This document shows, one piece after another, positions 21,702 to 33,269 of a DNA stretch of 64,000 nucleotides (the first letter of the stretch is position 1; each line of letters starts with the position of its first letter). This DNA is from Hericium rajendrae (lineage: Eukaryota > Basidiomycota > Agaricomycetes > Russulales > Hericiaceae): positions 2,790,001 to 2,854,000 of the forward strand of contig CM065882.1 of NCBI GenBank assembly GCA_033439255.1, given 5' to 3'. Below the pieces are notes generated by a model. The model was not told the origin of the DNA. It worked only from the letters and a program-made list of their open reading frames with translations, and searched no databases. A program made the translations under genes and the position numbers.

Positions 21702-23871
21702 ATGGCGCAAAGCCCAACCTTCCACGAACGTGCGACGTTCTCAACGGCATCCCGCCTTGTCTCATGCATCGTCACGGAGTCCCTGGTTCGTGCCCTCTAT
21801 ATCCCAATTCACCACCCCAAAGCGGTCGGCGTCTGCGCCATCCTCTCCGGCCCCACTTCCGCCAAATCTCCCGCCGAATGCACTGCGTACAGCGCCCCCG
21901 ACGTCCTGGCTCTCCTGCCGCTGCGACACGCGCCCATCTTCAAGCACGATGGCACTGACCCCCGGGGCAGGGAGATCGGCCTGCTTGACCCCCTCGACAT
22001 GTTCCCGCTTCTGCTCGAGATAGCGCCGGCGGGCTCTGCCAAGGACGACTCTCCCGAGGTGATCACCCCAATCTGATAAGATAACGCGCACCTTCTAACA
22101 TCAATATTCAATCCCAGCATACAGATCTTCGCGATGCGATCTTGGCCGGGCTGAGTGGCCCTGGATGGGCCTTGGACAAGGGGACGCGTCTGAAGGAGTT
22201 GACCGCGCTTGGCTTCTGGGACAAACTCGCGACGAGTATCGGTCTGGAGCCAGACCTGCAGGCTGAGATCAGGGATGAACTGGCCAGTGCGATTCTCTGG
22301 CAGGCGTATTCCTACGAGCATCCACCGCCCGCGCCGACTTTCGACTCCCCGAGTATTGCCTGGGAGCAGTCGATCGTCGATGGCCACCCTACGCATCCGG
22401 TGAGTCTACTCGACAGTACAGAGCATGGAAAGATGCTTATTGCATGACCGCAGATGCACAAAATGCGCCATTTCTTGCCTCCGATACCCCAGTTCACCCC
22501 TGGAGGCTACGACCTCTATTCTACTCGTGTCCGTCTTGTTGCTGTGTCAAAGGACCAGCTGAACCTCACGGGCGACTTCGAGGAGCAGATCAAGCCTGTC
22601 ATCGAAGGCGCGAGCAAGGCCGCGGGCCGGGAGCTGGACGTACCTGAGGGTTTTGTGGTTGTACCCATCCATGAACTCCAAGCGCACCATATCCGGGCGA
22701 AATTCCCTGAGGCCATCGTGTTCCCTGAGGAGTTCAGTGTCCTGCTCTAGCGCAGCAGAGCATCCGGTAAGGCCGAGTCAAGCCAAATTCTTCGGGCATT
22801 GCTGAACATCCGCTCCCAGCTCCATCGTACTTCCCGGCACCCTGATGAACGTTCATCTCAAACTGGGCGTCGGAATCAAACTCACTTCAGCCGTCCGCAC
22901 GATCTCGCCCGCGAGCGCGTATCTGGGGCCGCGCTTCTCATCTCAAGTTGTTCCCGTGCTGAAGATGGACCCCAAGATCCTCACGGTGGCCAAGGAGCTG
23001 GCGAGCGCAGTCCACGCGCACCCTGATGGCGAGATTGCCAAGCACTGCTCCGCCATTTTCCGCGAATGTCACGAGAACACAAGCGAAGAGCGGGGCGAGC
23101 GGGTCATCGTTTGTACGTCGCTGGTGGAGAGCGGGCACGCGGGCGCCCCAGAGGGCCTTTCCAGCGTCGTGAGGGTCTTTGACCTGGATACCGAGGCTAA
23201 GCGGCTCGAATGGTTCGACGAGTACGTTTTCTCTCGATGGCCTTCTGCCATTATCTGATATGATGTGAATCCGCGCGCTAGGTTCGTCCGCGTGTACTTC
23301 GCTGCGTTCCTTCCGGCGGTGCTCGAAAACGGTGTTGCTTTCGAAGCGCACCCCCAGAATACGCTCGCCCGCTTTTCGCTGGAGGCTCCGCACCGGCTGC
23401 TCGGGTTCATCGTGCGCGACTTTGGCGGCATCCGGGTGCATCCGCCCACGCTGCTCGCGACGACGGGCGTCACGCTTGATGCCGCGTCGGGGCATTCCAT
23501 CATCGCCGACACGCTGGATGACGTCTACGCGCGGTTGTATCACACCATGATCCATAATCATTTGCAGCAGCTGGTGCGCGTGCTCGACTACACTACAACG
23601 GTAAGGGGTGGGATATCATTCGGAGCCGGCTCAAAGAGGCCATTCCCGAAGGGCATGCGCTTGCGAATGCCTGGCTGGGTGAGGACGCGAAGACAGTACC
23701 CGGAAAGTGCTTCATGCGGATGCGGATGGTAGGAATGTACAGACATGTAAGCTCCCTTGCCGTTGGCTTTCGGTTAGCATTGACGTTCGTTCTCAGCACC
23801 TTCATGGTCCGTTCCCGAACCTTCTGCACTACACAGGCGAGGAGGAAAGACAAGCGAACGGCCACCTGTAG
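21702..23871 (+). CDS. IucA/IucC-family NRPS-independent siderophore synthetase, copy 1
   Basis: ATP-dependent synthetase of the NIS family (aerobactin IucA/IucC, AcsD, fungal rhizoferrin synthetase), which adenylates a carboxylate, usually citrate, and couples it to an amine or alcohol. About 610 residues. Exons begin at 21702 (ends 22058), 22118 (ends 22399) and 22454; later exons follow. Family motifs in order: GHPTHP-MHKMRHF split by an intron (ATP site), KLGVGIKLTSAVRTIS with the Ser-x-Arg-Thr signature, ENGVAFEAHPQNTLARF, and FIVRDFGGIRVHPPTL, then HNHLQQLVRVL. The protein ends GEEERQANGHL. At about 22742 the frame slips by one, leaving TAG at 22748 before the next intron; the sequence just after (AQQSIR then SIVLPGTLMNV) matches copy 2, so one base seems to be missing. 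Confidence 0.85.
22071..22085 (+). promoter_or_regulatory. Double GATA motif in intron 1 of siderophore synthetase copy 1
   Basis: The intron (22059-22117) holds ATCTGATAAGATAA. Its first nine bases fit ATCWGATAA, the consensus reported for the fungal iron-repressor GATA factors of the SreA/Urbs1 type. A similar TTATCTGATATGATG lies in a later intron at about 23251-23265. Function is inferred only from consensus and context. Confidence 0.45.
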
Positions 23872-24830
23872 ACTACTGTAAAAAATTCTGGAGATTCAAT
23901 TTTACTCATATCTATAGAATACATGACGGCTGAGAATATACACAACCCTCGCTGCTCTTCCCACCCGCCTCCTCATCCGATGGCGACGGGTTAGACCGAC
24001 TAGTCATCTCAAGTATCCGCCTAGCCCCGATCTTTCAGTACCGTCAGTGCGTCGTCAAATCACGACACACAGTGGCGCCAGACGAGCAACATGCATACGT
24101 ACTCCGCATCATGGAGGAATGAAGTCAAGAGCGGCCCTGGCATGCGAACGTGGGCCGGTCCCAGTGTGAACTTGACGCACGGGGGTTTCATCTGGGAAAG
24201 CCGATCCCAGATGATGCGATCTATTTGCAAAGAAAATTCTGGGGGTCATTCTTGCAAACTTCATACCAAGTCCGCCTCGTCTGCGGCAGCCAAGCCTGGA
24301 TGGAGCATCAGAAGGTCAACGACAGGTGAGCGTAGCGGGGATGGTGGAGGGAAAGAAGTGTGATAGATAAGATGTGATGGAAATCTAATCAGATTCGATG
24401 AATGCGGGCATTCGGAGGGTCGGATCAGTTATCTGATAGTGCGTACTCAGCCGGATCGATTGCGTGGTATGATGCTTTGGCTGAATCCTGCACCAGCTTC
24501 CTCCTAAATCTCAGAATTCGCGACCATGCCTTCCGTTTATCCGCCTTTTCTGCACCACACGCTTCTTAATTTCTCATAGTTCCGTGCTGATCCATCTTCA
24601 TTTCTCTTGGCTGAGAACGCCTTCTATTTCGTGTTCAGCTTCGCCTCCGGACCAAGTCCCAACGAAGCCAGCACTCGTAAGTCCCCTTTCGTACGTGCCT
24701 CAACCGCCCTTCTCATCAATGTTGCCTTGTGGATCCTTCTCATTTCCGTATATATTTCCCGTCCATACCGTAGGGTTAATGTCGTACGGCTTGCTCCATT
24801 TTCCCTCCCAGTCCTTCCTATTTCTTCGCC
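23872..24830. promoter_or_regulatory. Spacer and promoter of second siderophore synthetase, with GATA sites
   Basis: Nearly 1 kb between the two synthetases, without a supported gene. GATA-type motifs cluster here: GATAGATAAGAT at about 24362-24373 and GTTATCTGATAG at about 24428-24439, both 390-470 bases before the ATG at 24831. Between these and the ATG the sequence is pyrimidine-rich, as expected for a fungal leader. Confidence 0.45.
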
Positions 24831-27188
24831 ATGGCGCAGTGGCTGAACAGTCTGCTGGGCGCACTCTCATCCGTCTACCAAAACATGGGCCTGCCACTGA
24901 CAGCCTCCTCGTCCCAGGCGTACGATTGGGACAACGCCACCCTAGTCGCTGTTGCCGATCTCGATCCCGCTGACAGGGCCGCGTTCGCAGTCACTTCCAG
25001 GCTTTTGTCTTGCATAGTGACGGAGGCCCTTCTCCCGGCCGTCTATGTCCCAACGTCCGCTGCGAGCGCTTGCGGGATCTGCGTTATTTTGACCGCCTTG
25101 CCAAGCGGCGAGGACTCGTGGCGAAGTCGGCCACTTCGCCGAGAGGACGTTTTCGCGATCGTCCCAGTCCACGACAAACCAGTACTCAAAGGTGATGCGT
25201 CCGAGCGAGGCACAAAGGTTTGGATGCTCGACCCTCTCGACATGTTGCCGTCGATCTACGACGCCCAGGAGTTTTCGCTCGGTCCTTCGGGCGTACGTTT
25301 CCGTGATTGTCTGCTTGCATCCGTTGTCTCACAGATTTCCAGCATGAAGATCTACGGGATGCAATCACCAATACCCTCTCTTCCCCTCCATGGGAATTAG
25401 GCACACCCTTCTCTCAACCGGGTCTGCGACCCCCTCCACTGGTGGCACAAGTTCGCTCAAACGGTTCAAATCGATGGCGATCTTCGCGCGAACCTCGCGG
25501 AGGAATTGTTTAGCTCCTACACCTGGCAGAGTAAGTGACTGCATACGTCGCGCTTACAATACCTGCTGACCGCATTCCCCGTCCTTCCGCGTCATCGATA
25601 AACATGATAGAGGCCACGTATGACAAACTGCCGCGCTGTCCTAGGACCTCATCTGCTTCCATCGAGTGGGAGCAGAGCGTCGTTGAAGGACACCCAACGC
25701 ATCCAGTAAGCTCTATTCATAACATGATTGCATTAGCTTCTTAGGTTCTCACGTTCATGTGGATCATGTTAATTAATGCGTTCTTCTCAGATGCATCGAG
25801 CGCGTAGTACACAGCCTCCCCTGCCCGCAGTGAGCCCGGAGACAACGGACTGGTACAAACCTCGCATCTACTTTGCAGTCGTTCCTCGGCAACGGCTCGA
25901 GGTCAAGGGAGAGTTCGAAGGCGAGATCCGTCGCCTTCTCCAAGTTGCGGCAGAGCAATACAAGAAGCCAGTACCGGAAGTTCCTGCGGGAAGCTTAATT
26001 ATGCCGGTATACGATCTTCAGCGCGCCAACATCCGAGCAAAATTCCCAGATGTGGATTTCCTCGATGACGACTTCTCCCTAGATGCTCTCGGTCAAACGA
26101 GCCTTCGGTGCGTCGTAAACCATGCTTGTGTCCTGTTGCCCAGCCTGATTTTTTCCTCTATGAAGAACTGTGGTTATACCCGGGATCTCAGACCTCGCGA
26201 TTAAGCTTGCCGTGGGCATCAAGGTTTCCTCCGCTCTGCGTACCATCTCGCATTTTACCGCCGACATCGGCCCTCGCTTCTCGAGTCTTATAATTCCAAA
26301 ATTAAACGTCGATCGTAATATTCTGCACATCGAAAGCGAGACCTCGAGTGCCGTCTACGTACGGGACGCTGCCGATCGAGATGTGGCCCTGACGTCGCAA
26401 AGCACTTCACGGCTGTTATCAGGCAGCAATACCCCGTCAAGATGACGAGTCCGTGATCATCTGCGCTGCGCTCCTGGACTGGGGCCACGAGGGCGCGCCA
26501 AAAGGCATCCCGGTCGTCATACATCTCTTCGAGCTGTACACATACGAGAAGCGTGTCGCCTTCTTCGACGAGTCAGTGCCCGTATTGTATCCTTCGCCTA
26601 ACTTGCTGACCTCCCATAGATATTCCCGCCTGCTCATCGACGCGCTCCTCCCTGCCATGCTGCATAACGGCCTCGCCTTCGAAGCGCACGCGCAGAACAG
26701 CCTCTTGCGGATCTCGCGCTCCACCCGCGCGCTGCGCGGCTTCGTGTTGCGCGACCTCGGCGGCCTGCGCATGCATGCGCCGACACTCTGCGCATCGACC
26801 GGCGTCGACTTTACGTTCCTGCCTGAGCACTGCGTCGTCACGGACACGCTTGCGGAGGCGTCCAAGAAGCTGTACCACACGCTCTTCCACAACCATCTGC
26901 AGCGGCTCGGGCGGCTGCTCGGGTTGCATTATAACGGTGTTGCAGGGGAAATCCTCAGGAAGCATCTGGAGAGGAATATTCCGCGGGATGCGTGGCTCTG
27001 GAAGATATGGATGGCCGAGGACGCGCGGAGTGTCTCCGGGAAGTGTCTGATGAGGATGAAGATACAGGGTCTCTATCGTGATGTAAGGCCGTCTTTTCCG
27101 CAGCTGCTGTTTCAATTCTGACGCTTTCTTACAGTCTGTATACGAGCCCTTCCCCAACGTCATCCAGTATCGCCCTACGGAGCTTTAA
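24831..27188 (+). CDS. IucA/IucC-family NRPS-independent siderophore synthetase, copy 2
   Basis: Tandem paralogue of the preceding gene, about 620 residues, starting MAQWLNSLLGALSSVYQN. Exon 1 ends at 25292 and exon 2 starts at 25343. It keeps EGHPTHP-MHRARS (intron inside, same place as copy 1), KLAVGIKVSSALRTIS, LAFEAHAQNSLLRI, FVLRDLGGLRMHAPTL and HNHLQRLGRLLG, and ends NVIQYRPTEL. The MHKMR of copy 1 is MHRAR here. The frame slips at about 25430, 26393 and 26434: for example AKHFTAVIRQQYPV lies between two other frames yet matches IAKHCSAIFREC in copy 1. Either the assembly lost bases or this copy is decaying; I lean to the former because the motif-bearing exons are intact. Intron positions shared with copy 1 show the duplication came after intron gain. 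Confidence 0.8.
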
Positions 27189-27475
27189 GAAAATGGGACG
27201 TTCATGAACGTCGCTCCTTGATCAACGGATCCCCTCTTAATTTTATAAATATACCGTTCTTTCTCTGTAACGCCGTCATGTAGACCTCATACACTCCCTG
27301 GTTTATCTCGTCTTTGCATAGGCGGAGATATCAATGTTGAAATAGCTTGTAGGAAAAATGTAGAATCACTGTTTCTTCAATTGCACTGTGGACCATACCC
27401 CGGAACCGAGACCGCGGATTTATGACGTGACTGGTCTGGTAAATTAAAAATTCGCAGGGAACAGGTCACCACGCG

Positions 27476-29624
27476 CTAAGACGAATATACGACGATCTTG
27501 TCCAAATCACCAGCGTATGCTGTAAACCCTTCGTCAGCATGGAACGTCAATCCAGAAGTCATTCAATGTTCATTCACTGCTTTGATCTGCCCCAAATGTG
27601 ATGCTGTTCGCGCCCTGTCGCAAGTTCAGTTTGACGGGCACGCTAAGAATAACATTCCCCCCTCCGCTGTCCGGCTGATCCACAAGGACACTTGCGCCGC
27701 CATTGACGCTGACACGGAGCTCCAAGTAAGCGCGACACCGTAATGACCAGCAATAGAGGAAGTACGCATACCTCACAGTTGTGTTCCTCCATGTGGAGTC
27801 GCCGTTGGCGTAGTAGAGAGCAACCCACTGGCTCGTGCCCGCGCCCTGCACGTTGTTGAGCGTGACGGATCCTCCGTTGCCTATCGGATGATAAGGTCAG
27901 GACGTACAGACGGCGCGAAAAAGCGAGATGCCCACCGAGGTATCCAACGCCTTGCCCACCCGAAACGCCGAGGACGTGATAAGCGTCGAGCTCCCGCTGC
28001 GCGTGCCGCTCTCCGCTTCGTAGCTCGTCCCGCTCGCAGCCGTATAGGTCCCTACACAGAGCAACCGCTCACCCAATCTTCTGCGACGCTGGTCTGTAAT
28101 TCACTCACCCGCGCCGAGATTGACTTGCCACACGTCCGCATGCACGATCTGCGGCGTCCCGCTGGACCAGTCGAGCGGGTACCAGACGTAGCGGCTGCTG
28201 CCGAGCAGATCCGGGCGCCAACGATCACCCATGTAGATTGCGTTCGACCCGAGGGGCATGTCGAAGTTGTTCTGCGAGAAGTACGTGCGCGTGGCGGGCG
28301 GCGCGATGTCTGCCTCGGAGGACCAGGGCCCAGAGAGGGACTTGGTGCCGTTAGATTGACGTAGCTGTGGAAGTGGAGGACTTACTGATGCTGTGAAGAA
28401 CTTGTTTGCGTTTGGATCCCATCCGCTCGTGTGCGAGGCGAACAGGTAGTAAACCTGCCGTGAAATAAGGTTAGTTCATCTTATGTTAATTATATGCAGA
28501 TGTTGTACGTTATCTCTCTTGATCATGCCCGGGGCCTCCAGTGTTGCACCTGCAAGCATTGTCGAGTATGAGATCGAAGTAGTGACAAACTTGGTTATCC
28601 GGCGCTCACCAGTCAAGACGCTCGCTTCGGTAGTGACGTTGTAATAATCGGCGTCGAGCCTTGTGATCTTAAAGTTCTGGTTATTGTCCGAGGCGTATAG
28701 GAGGTACGCCGTCTGAGCAGCTGCATAACAATCCAAGTTCGGTATCCGTGGGCAGTCAATGTCGAACATTCTTACAATCATCTGATGTTCCAATGAAGTG
28801 AGCAGCGCTCATCGTTATGCATGATCGACGGACGCACCGTCTTGGAACAGACCCATGTCCCTCGAATCGGCGCCGAGAGGCTTGAAGCTGCCTTTGTACG
28901 CGTATGGACCACAAGGGCGTCTTCGCAGTCGCGACGCCCACCATAGCAGCGCCATAGCTGGAAACGCACGTCAACCGCACGGTTCACCAATATCATAATC
29001 GCAAACCGCGTGTCGGCTTACTTGCTGGTGTCCGAGTGGAACCACATCACATATTCTGAATTCTGTCCATACATTCGATCTGAGGGTCGGCGAGAGCTGG
29101 GATCACGATCAGCATTACCATACCTTTGAGTTGAACAGGACTAGTAGAAGATGGAGATGGTTAGTCGTGTCACACAGCAAGATGTATGAAATGTACCCTT
29201 TGGCCGCTCGACGATGTCGGACGTCGAGATCATCGTCTCGCTAATCGGCGTCAGCGCGTCATTCTGCCTCGACCAGTTCACCAGGTCTGTGGACTGCAAG
29301 CGGAAAACAGTCGCATGCGAACTCCATCCCGGATGTCCTGCTCGCACTCACAGTGTAGCAAGACACCGCCTTGAACAGCGCGCTGTTGTGCGACTTGTCC
29401 TCGCCGAACCAATGGTACGTACTCCCAACCTTGCAATTCATTATCATGAGCAAAACCTCGCATCTGACAATCCACAGCACGCACCTTCAAGAACCCGCCT
29501 CCATGCGCCTGGATGATATTCCCACTCGTATCCGTCCACGTCGCACCCGCAATGATATCCTGCGCCAGATAGCAAAAGCCACGAAACTCAAAGCTAGACC
29601 TACCAGCACACAGATGAACAGCAT
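27476..29624 (-). CDS. Exo-beta-1,3-galactanase, GH43 with C-terminal CBM35
   Basis: Secreted enzyme that releases galactose from beta-1,3-galactan chains of arabinogalactan proteins and bypasses beta-1,6 branches. It strongly resembles Phanerochaete Pc1,3Gal43A in blocks and order: AGATWTDTSGNIIQAHGGG, YHWFGEDKSHNSALFKAVS, DLVNWSRQNDALTPISETM, YVMWFHSDTSNYGAAMVG, KGSFKPLGADSRDMGLFQDD, TAYLLYASDNNQNFKITRLD, NAIYMGDRWRPDLLGSSR and WYPLDWSSGTPQIVHADVW. The C-terminal CBM35 holds WVALYYANGDSTW, SVNGGASVLVDQPDSGGGN and AGDLDKIVVY before the stop at 27476. About ten exons. The signal peptide reads MLFICVLVGLALSFVAFA, but LAQ and the mature start DIIAGATW are one frame off (about 29570); one base seems to be missing. 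Confidence 0.9.
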
Positions 29625-30054
29625 GATGCCTGCCGCGCTGGCAAGGACATTTTCTCCTTATAAAGAAGTTGTATATCTCCATGACCGCCGAGATTCATCC
29701 TCTGAGTGGAGTCGGGTGACGATGGCCACGGACCGAGACAGGCCGGACACAACGGCCGCCTATGATTCGAAGTTCGGGGAATCCATGGGATCGCGTCACG
29801 CGGGAAACAGCAACGCGAAAGAAGGGCGGGAAAGAAACATGCAAACATCACAGAAGATAGTCGTTCACGGCCCGGGAAGAAACGTGCAACGTCACGCACC
29901 TGTTTCACGGCCCGCCGCGACCAAAGCTAAGAAAAGAGACTCGCAAACTGAGAAAATGAAAATAAATTATCGTTTGCTTTGCAGGATACAATCCACGTAG
30001 TCTCTAACTCGATGTCAGCATGCCTTGCACAATACATACACAGAACGGCACAGT
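29625..30054. other. Intergenic region upstream of the galactanase
   Basis: About 430 bases between the galactanase start and the 3' end of the C2-protein gene. No gene recognised; it should contain the galactanase promoter. Confidence 0.5.
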
Positions 30055-32663
30055 TCAAACGTTCAGCTCCAGATCGAGCCTGCGCGCCAGTTCCGCGTCG
30101 CGCTCCTCCTGCTCGCGCTGCCAGCGCGCGGCTTCCTCCTCGCGCCGCTGTGCATCGCGCGCGGCGAGCTCGTCCCGGTCCACACGCGGCGCCGGGGTGT
30201 GCGTGGGCACCGGGATTGAGGGCGCGGACGTGGGGTGCGGGGTATGCGTGGGCTCAGGGATCAAGGGCGATGCGCGGAGCGGCGGCGACGGCGGGAGGGG
30301 CAGCGGCGTTTGGTAGCGCTTCTGGAGGTACGGGTCGGGGAGGTCCGCGTCTATGGGAGGTGGGCCGTAGGGGTAGCTCGATGCGGAACCGGAGAAGGCG
30401 GGCGGAGCGGGGGAGGGCCGGATTTGCGCGACAGGGAAGGAGAAGCCAGGCGCGGCATTCGTGGCGGATGGGGGAGTGTAGTAGGTAGAGGATTGGAACT
30501 GTCGCGGCGGAGGCGGGCCTTGGGGCTGGGAGTACTGTGGGAAGGAGGGGGTATAAGACGAGGGGTGGGTGTTCGTTGGAGGCGGAGGTGCTGGCGTAGA
30601 GGCGAGAGGGTGCGGGCTGACAGGCGGCGGAGGATGTCCGTATTGGAAGGCGAAAGTTCCGTGTGACGGACTGGACGGCGGCTGGTAACTTGAGGTCTGC
30701 GGTGGTTGATGGGGCGGGCTCTGTGGACAATCATAGCTCGACACCTGGGGAGGCTGATAGCTCGAGGTCGGCGGAGCTTGGTAACTAGGATTCTGCGGAG
30801 GTTGATAGCCCGAAGGCTGAGGAGGTTGTGCACTCGAGGGCTGAGGAGGCTGAGGAGGCTGATAACTAGGATTTTGCGGGGGCTGGTAGCTAGCGTTCTG
30901 GGGAGGCTGATAGCTAGATGTAGGCGGAGGCTGGTTGTTCAGGCTCTGCGGACCCTGATAGCTCGGGATTTGTAGAGGCTGATAGCTCGAGGACTGAGGA
31001 GGTTGGTGACTCGGGGGTTGAGGAGACTGATAGCCAGAGCTCTGTGGAGGCTGGTAGTCGGAGCTCTGTGGAGGCTGGTAGTCGGAGCTCTGTGGAGGCT
31101 GGTAGTCAGAGCTCTGAGGATGCTGGTAGCTCGAGTTATGCGGAGGCTCATAACTAGACGTTGGCGGAGTCTGATATCCAGACACATCAGGCGCAGGCGC
31201 CGAATAGCTAGACGACGCAGGCGGATAAGGAGATGAATAAGGAGCATTGAACGGAGCAGGAGACGGCTGCGGCGACGACCCTGCAGAATGCGCGCGATGA
31301 TGTGCAGGCTGGTACGGAGGCTGTGACTGCGGCCCTGGAGTCGCATGCGACGGCAGAGTGGCCGACGGATGAGGGTAGCCATTGGTGGGTGGCGGGTACT
31401 GAGATCCCGGAGGATAGCCATCGGTGGGTGGCGGGTACTGAGATCCCGGAGGATAGCCATCGGTGGGCGACGGGTAGTGGGACGCAGGTCTCGCAGAGCC
31501 TACAGACTCAGTGTGCCGGTGCACAGGCTGGTAGCCGGGCTGCATCTGTGGAGGACGCGCTGCTGCATGCGATGGAGACAGCGGCGGGGACGGTTCCTTG
31601 TACCCAGAGCCAGTGCTCCAGCTCGCCGAATGCGCACGATGCCCATCTGGTCCAGACTGGACCGGCGCAGGGTGTGCACCGGCATACGAAGGATACGGCA
31701 GCGGCTCTTCGCCCGGGACGGGCAGAGACTGGTCGCCATTCGTGCGCGGCGGCGAGCGCGAGTGCGAGTGCGAGTGCGTCCCCGACGGGTACCGCGCATG
31801 CCCCGCCGACGCCGCTGGGCCAGGGCGCAGAATCGAGGGCAGCGCAGCGGGCTTTGGCGCTTCGGCCGGCTCCTCAGGCAGCGGCGGCAACGCCGCATTC
31901 CTGCCGTGCGGCGAGCGCGACGGGCTCTGCGACTGCCCCGGCCTCGGCGCCAGAGTCGAATGCGCCTGCGGCTGCCCCTCCGCCCTGTGCGGCCGCAGCC
32001 CGCTCGGCACGACTCTGGGCGGGCTCTGGGATCCAGGGAGCGCGGCGCTGGCGACGTCCGGCGAAGCGGTGAGTTGCTGCTTCTTGGCGTAATTGAGCGC
32101 GGCGGTCGCATCGGGACGCGCCAGGCGCTGCGCAGGCGCGAACTTCGACGGGCGGCGCTGCAGCGGCGCGGGGCCCGCCGCGAAGAAGGTCATCTCGAGG
32201 TATATCTCACCGCGCTGCGCGGCATTCAGCTTGAGCGGGATCCAGTCTGCAATGCAGGATGCGTCAGATGCAGATCGGGGGCACATCGACGGAAAGCGGC
32301 GCACCGTCGAACTCGCCCGTGCGCAGCGTCTCGGAGATGTCGAGCTCGGCCTCGCCCAGCAGCTGGTCCTCGCGCCGTTCCTCGCTCCAACATGACAGCT
32401 CCAGCACGCGGTTTTTCTTCGCGGCGTCCTTCGCGATGGGCACGCGCAGCTCCGCGTCCCAGACGGGGTGCTGCCCGCCCTTGGGGTCGACGGGCGTGCG
32501 CTTCGTGATGCCGCTGAGCGAGAGGCGGACGTATGGGTCTTGCTTGTAGAAGGTGTGGTTGTCGATGAGGTGCTGGCCCTTTGAGCACGACGATGACGAG
32601 CGTGCCGAGGAGGTTCTCCTTGGGGATATGCTCCTTCTGCGCGTCCGCAGCGGGTTTGGACAT
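30055..32663 (-). CDS. C2-domain protein with Pro/Gln-rich repeat tail, Inn1/Fic1-like
   Basis: Probable cytokinesis (ingression) protein: an N-terminal C2 domain followed by a very long Pro-rich tail that can bind SH3 domains. The C2 part shows ENLLGTLVIVVLK, FYKQDPYVRLSLSGITKR, GQHPVWDAELRVPI, RVLELSCWSEERREDQLLGE and, across an intron, WIPLKLNAAQRGEIYLEMTF. The tail of roughly 700 residues carries many YQPPQ units (repeat blocks listed separately) and ends with a charged helix rich in Arg, Glu and Ala (REEEAARWQREQEERDAELA) and LDLELNV. Near 32580 the frame slips inside the C2 domain at AAAGGG, where one extra A would explain it. The start MSKPAADAQKEH at 32663 is the first ATG. Inn1/Fic1 assignment rests on domain order and the C2 sequence. 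Confidence 0.75.
31037..31108. repeat. 24 bp tandem repeat (8-residue SSDYQPPQ units)
   Basis: Three near-perfect 24 bp copies start at 31037, 31061 and 31085 inside the C2-protein gene, encoding SSDYQPPQ on the minus strand. Diverged copies extend on both sides over about 30690-31150. Confidence 0.85.
31384..31475. repeat. 39 bp tandem repeat (13-residue units)
   Basis: Copies begin at 31384, 31423 and 31462, the last one diverging after its first bases. On the minus strand they encode YPPGSQYPPPTDG units in the same Pro-rich tail. The length keeps the frame. Confidence 0.8.
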
Positions 32664-33269
32664 GCCTCTGGCGCGCAGGTGACTGCGGTGGGGTGAGGGA
32701 GGTTACTGAGTGTAGAGGACGTCGACGAGTGTGCTGTTACAAGTACGGGAACTGTTGGGCGGCGGGGACGATAATGATGTGCTGAAGGTTTCGTTGAAGG
32801 TCATAAGATGCAGATTGCCGCTTTTGTTCCGTCAGGGCGGGCTGTTCACGCTGTCCTGCTGGATCCACATCTCTTCGCGTATAAAGCCACGAATATTTCC
32901 CGTGCTGTGTCGCTCGACTGCGCAAGCTCGCTTTCCAAAGCCCCGCTCTTTCTCCACATGAACGTCAACAACTCCATCACAGCCGCTCGGTGCATTCCGT
33001 CGCATCGCTTATCCTCAACCTATCAGCCAGGCGCTTCCATGTTCAATCAAGCTCGGTAGCCGTTTCACATCCCGCAGTTCGTCCACATTGATTGCAATCA
33101 GAAAAGGCTAGTGCTATGCGGATTGGTTTCCCATTAACGTGTTGTACAGTGAGATACTTCGAAACAGTCCATGATGGATGGTTCTATCGTAAGTTGGGCA
33201 TGAGATCATACTAACAGCCAACAGTCAATCCCCCATGACTGTAGTTTTCCAAGCAACCAGCTAACGCTC
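32664..33269. other. Intergenic region
   Basis: About 600 bases holding the promoter of the C2-protein gene and the 3' UTR of the Sfk1-like gene. No coding sequence supported. Confidence 0.5.

Noticed and set aside
31345-32508. 387-codon open frame on the plus strand
   Set aside because: It is antisense to the GC-rich Pro/Gln-coding tail and C2 exons of the minus-strand gene; its Arg-rich composition is what the opposite strand of such a tail gives.
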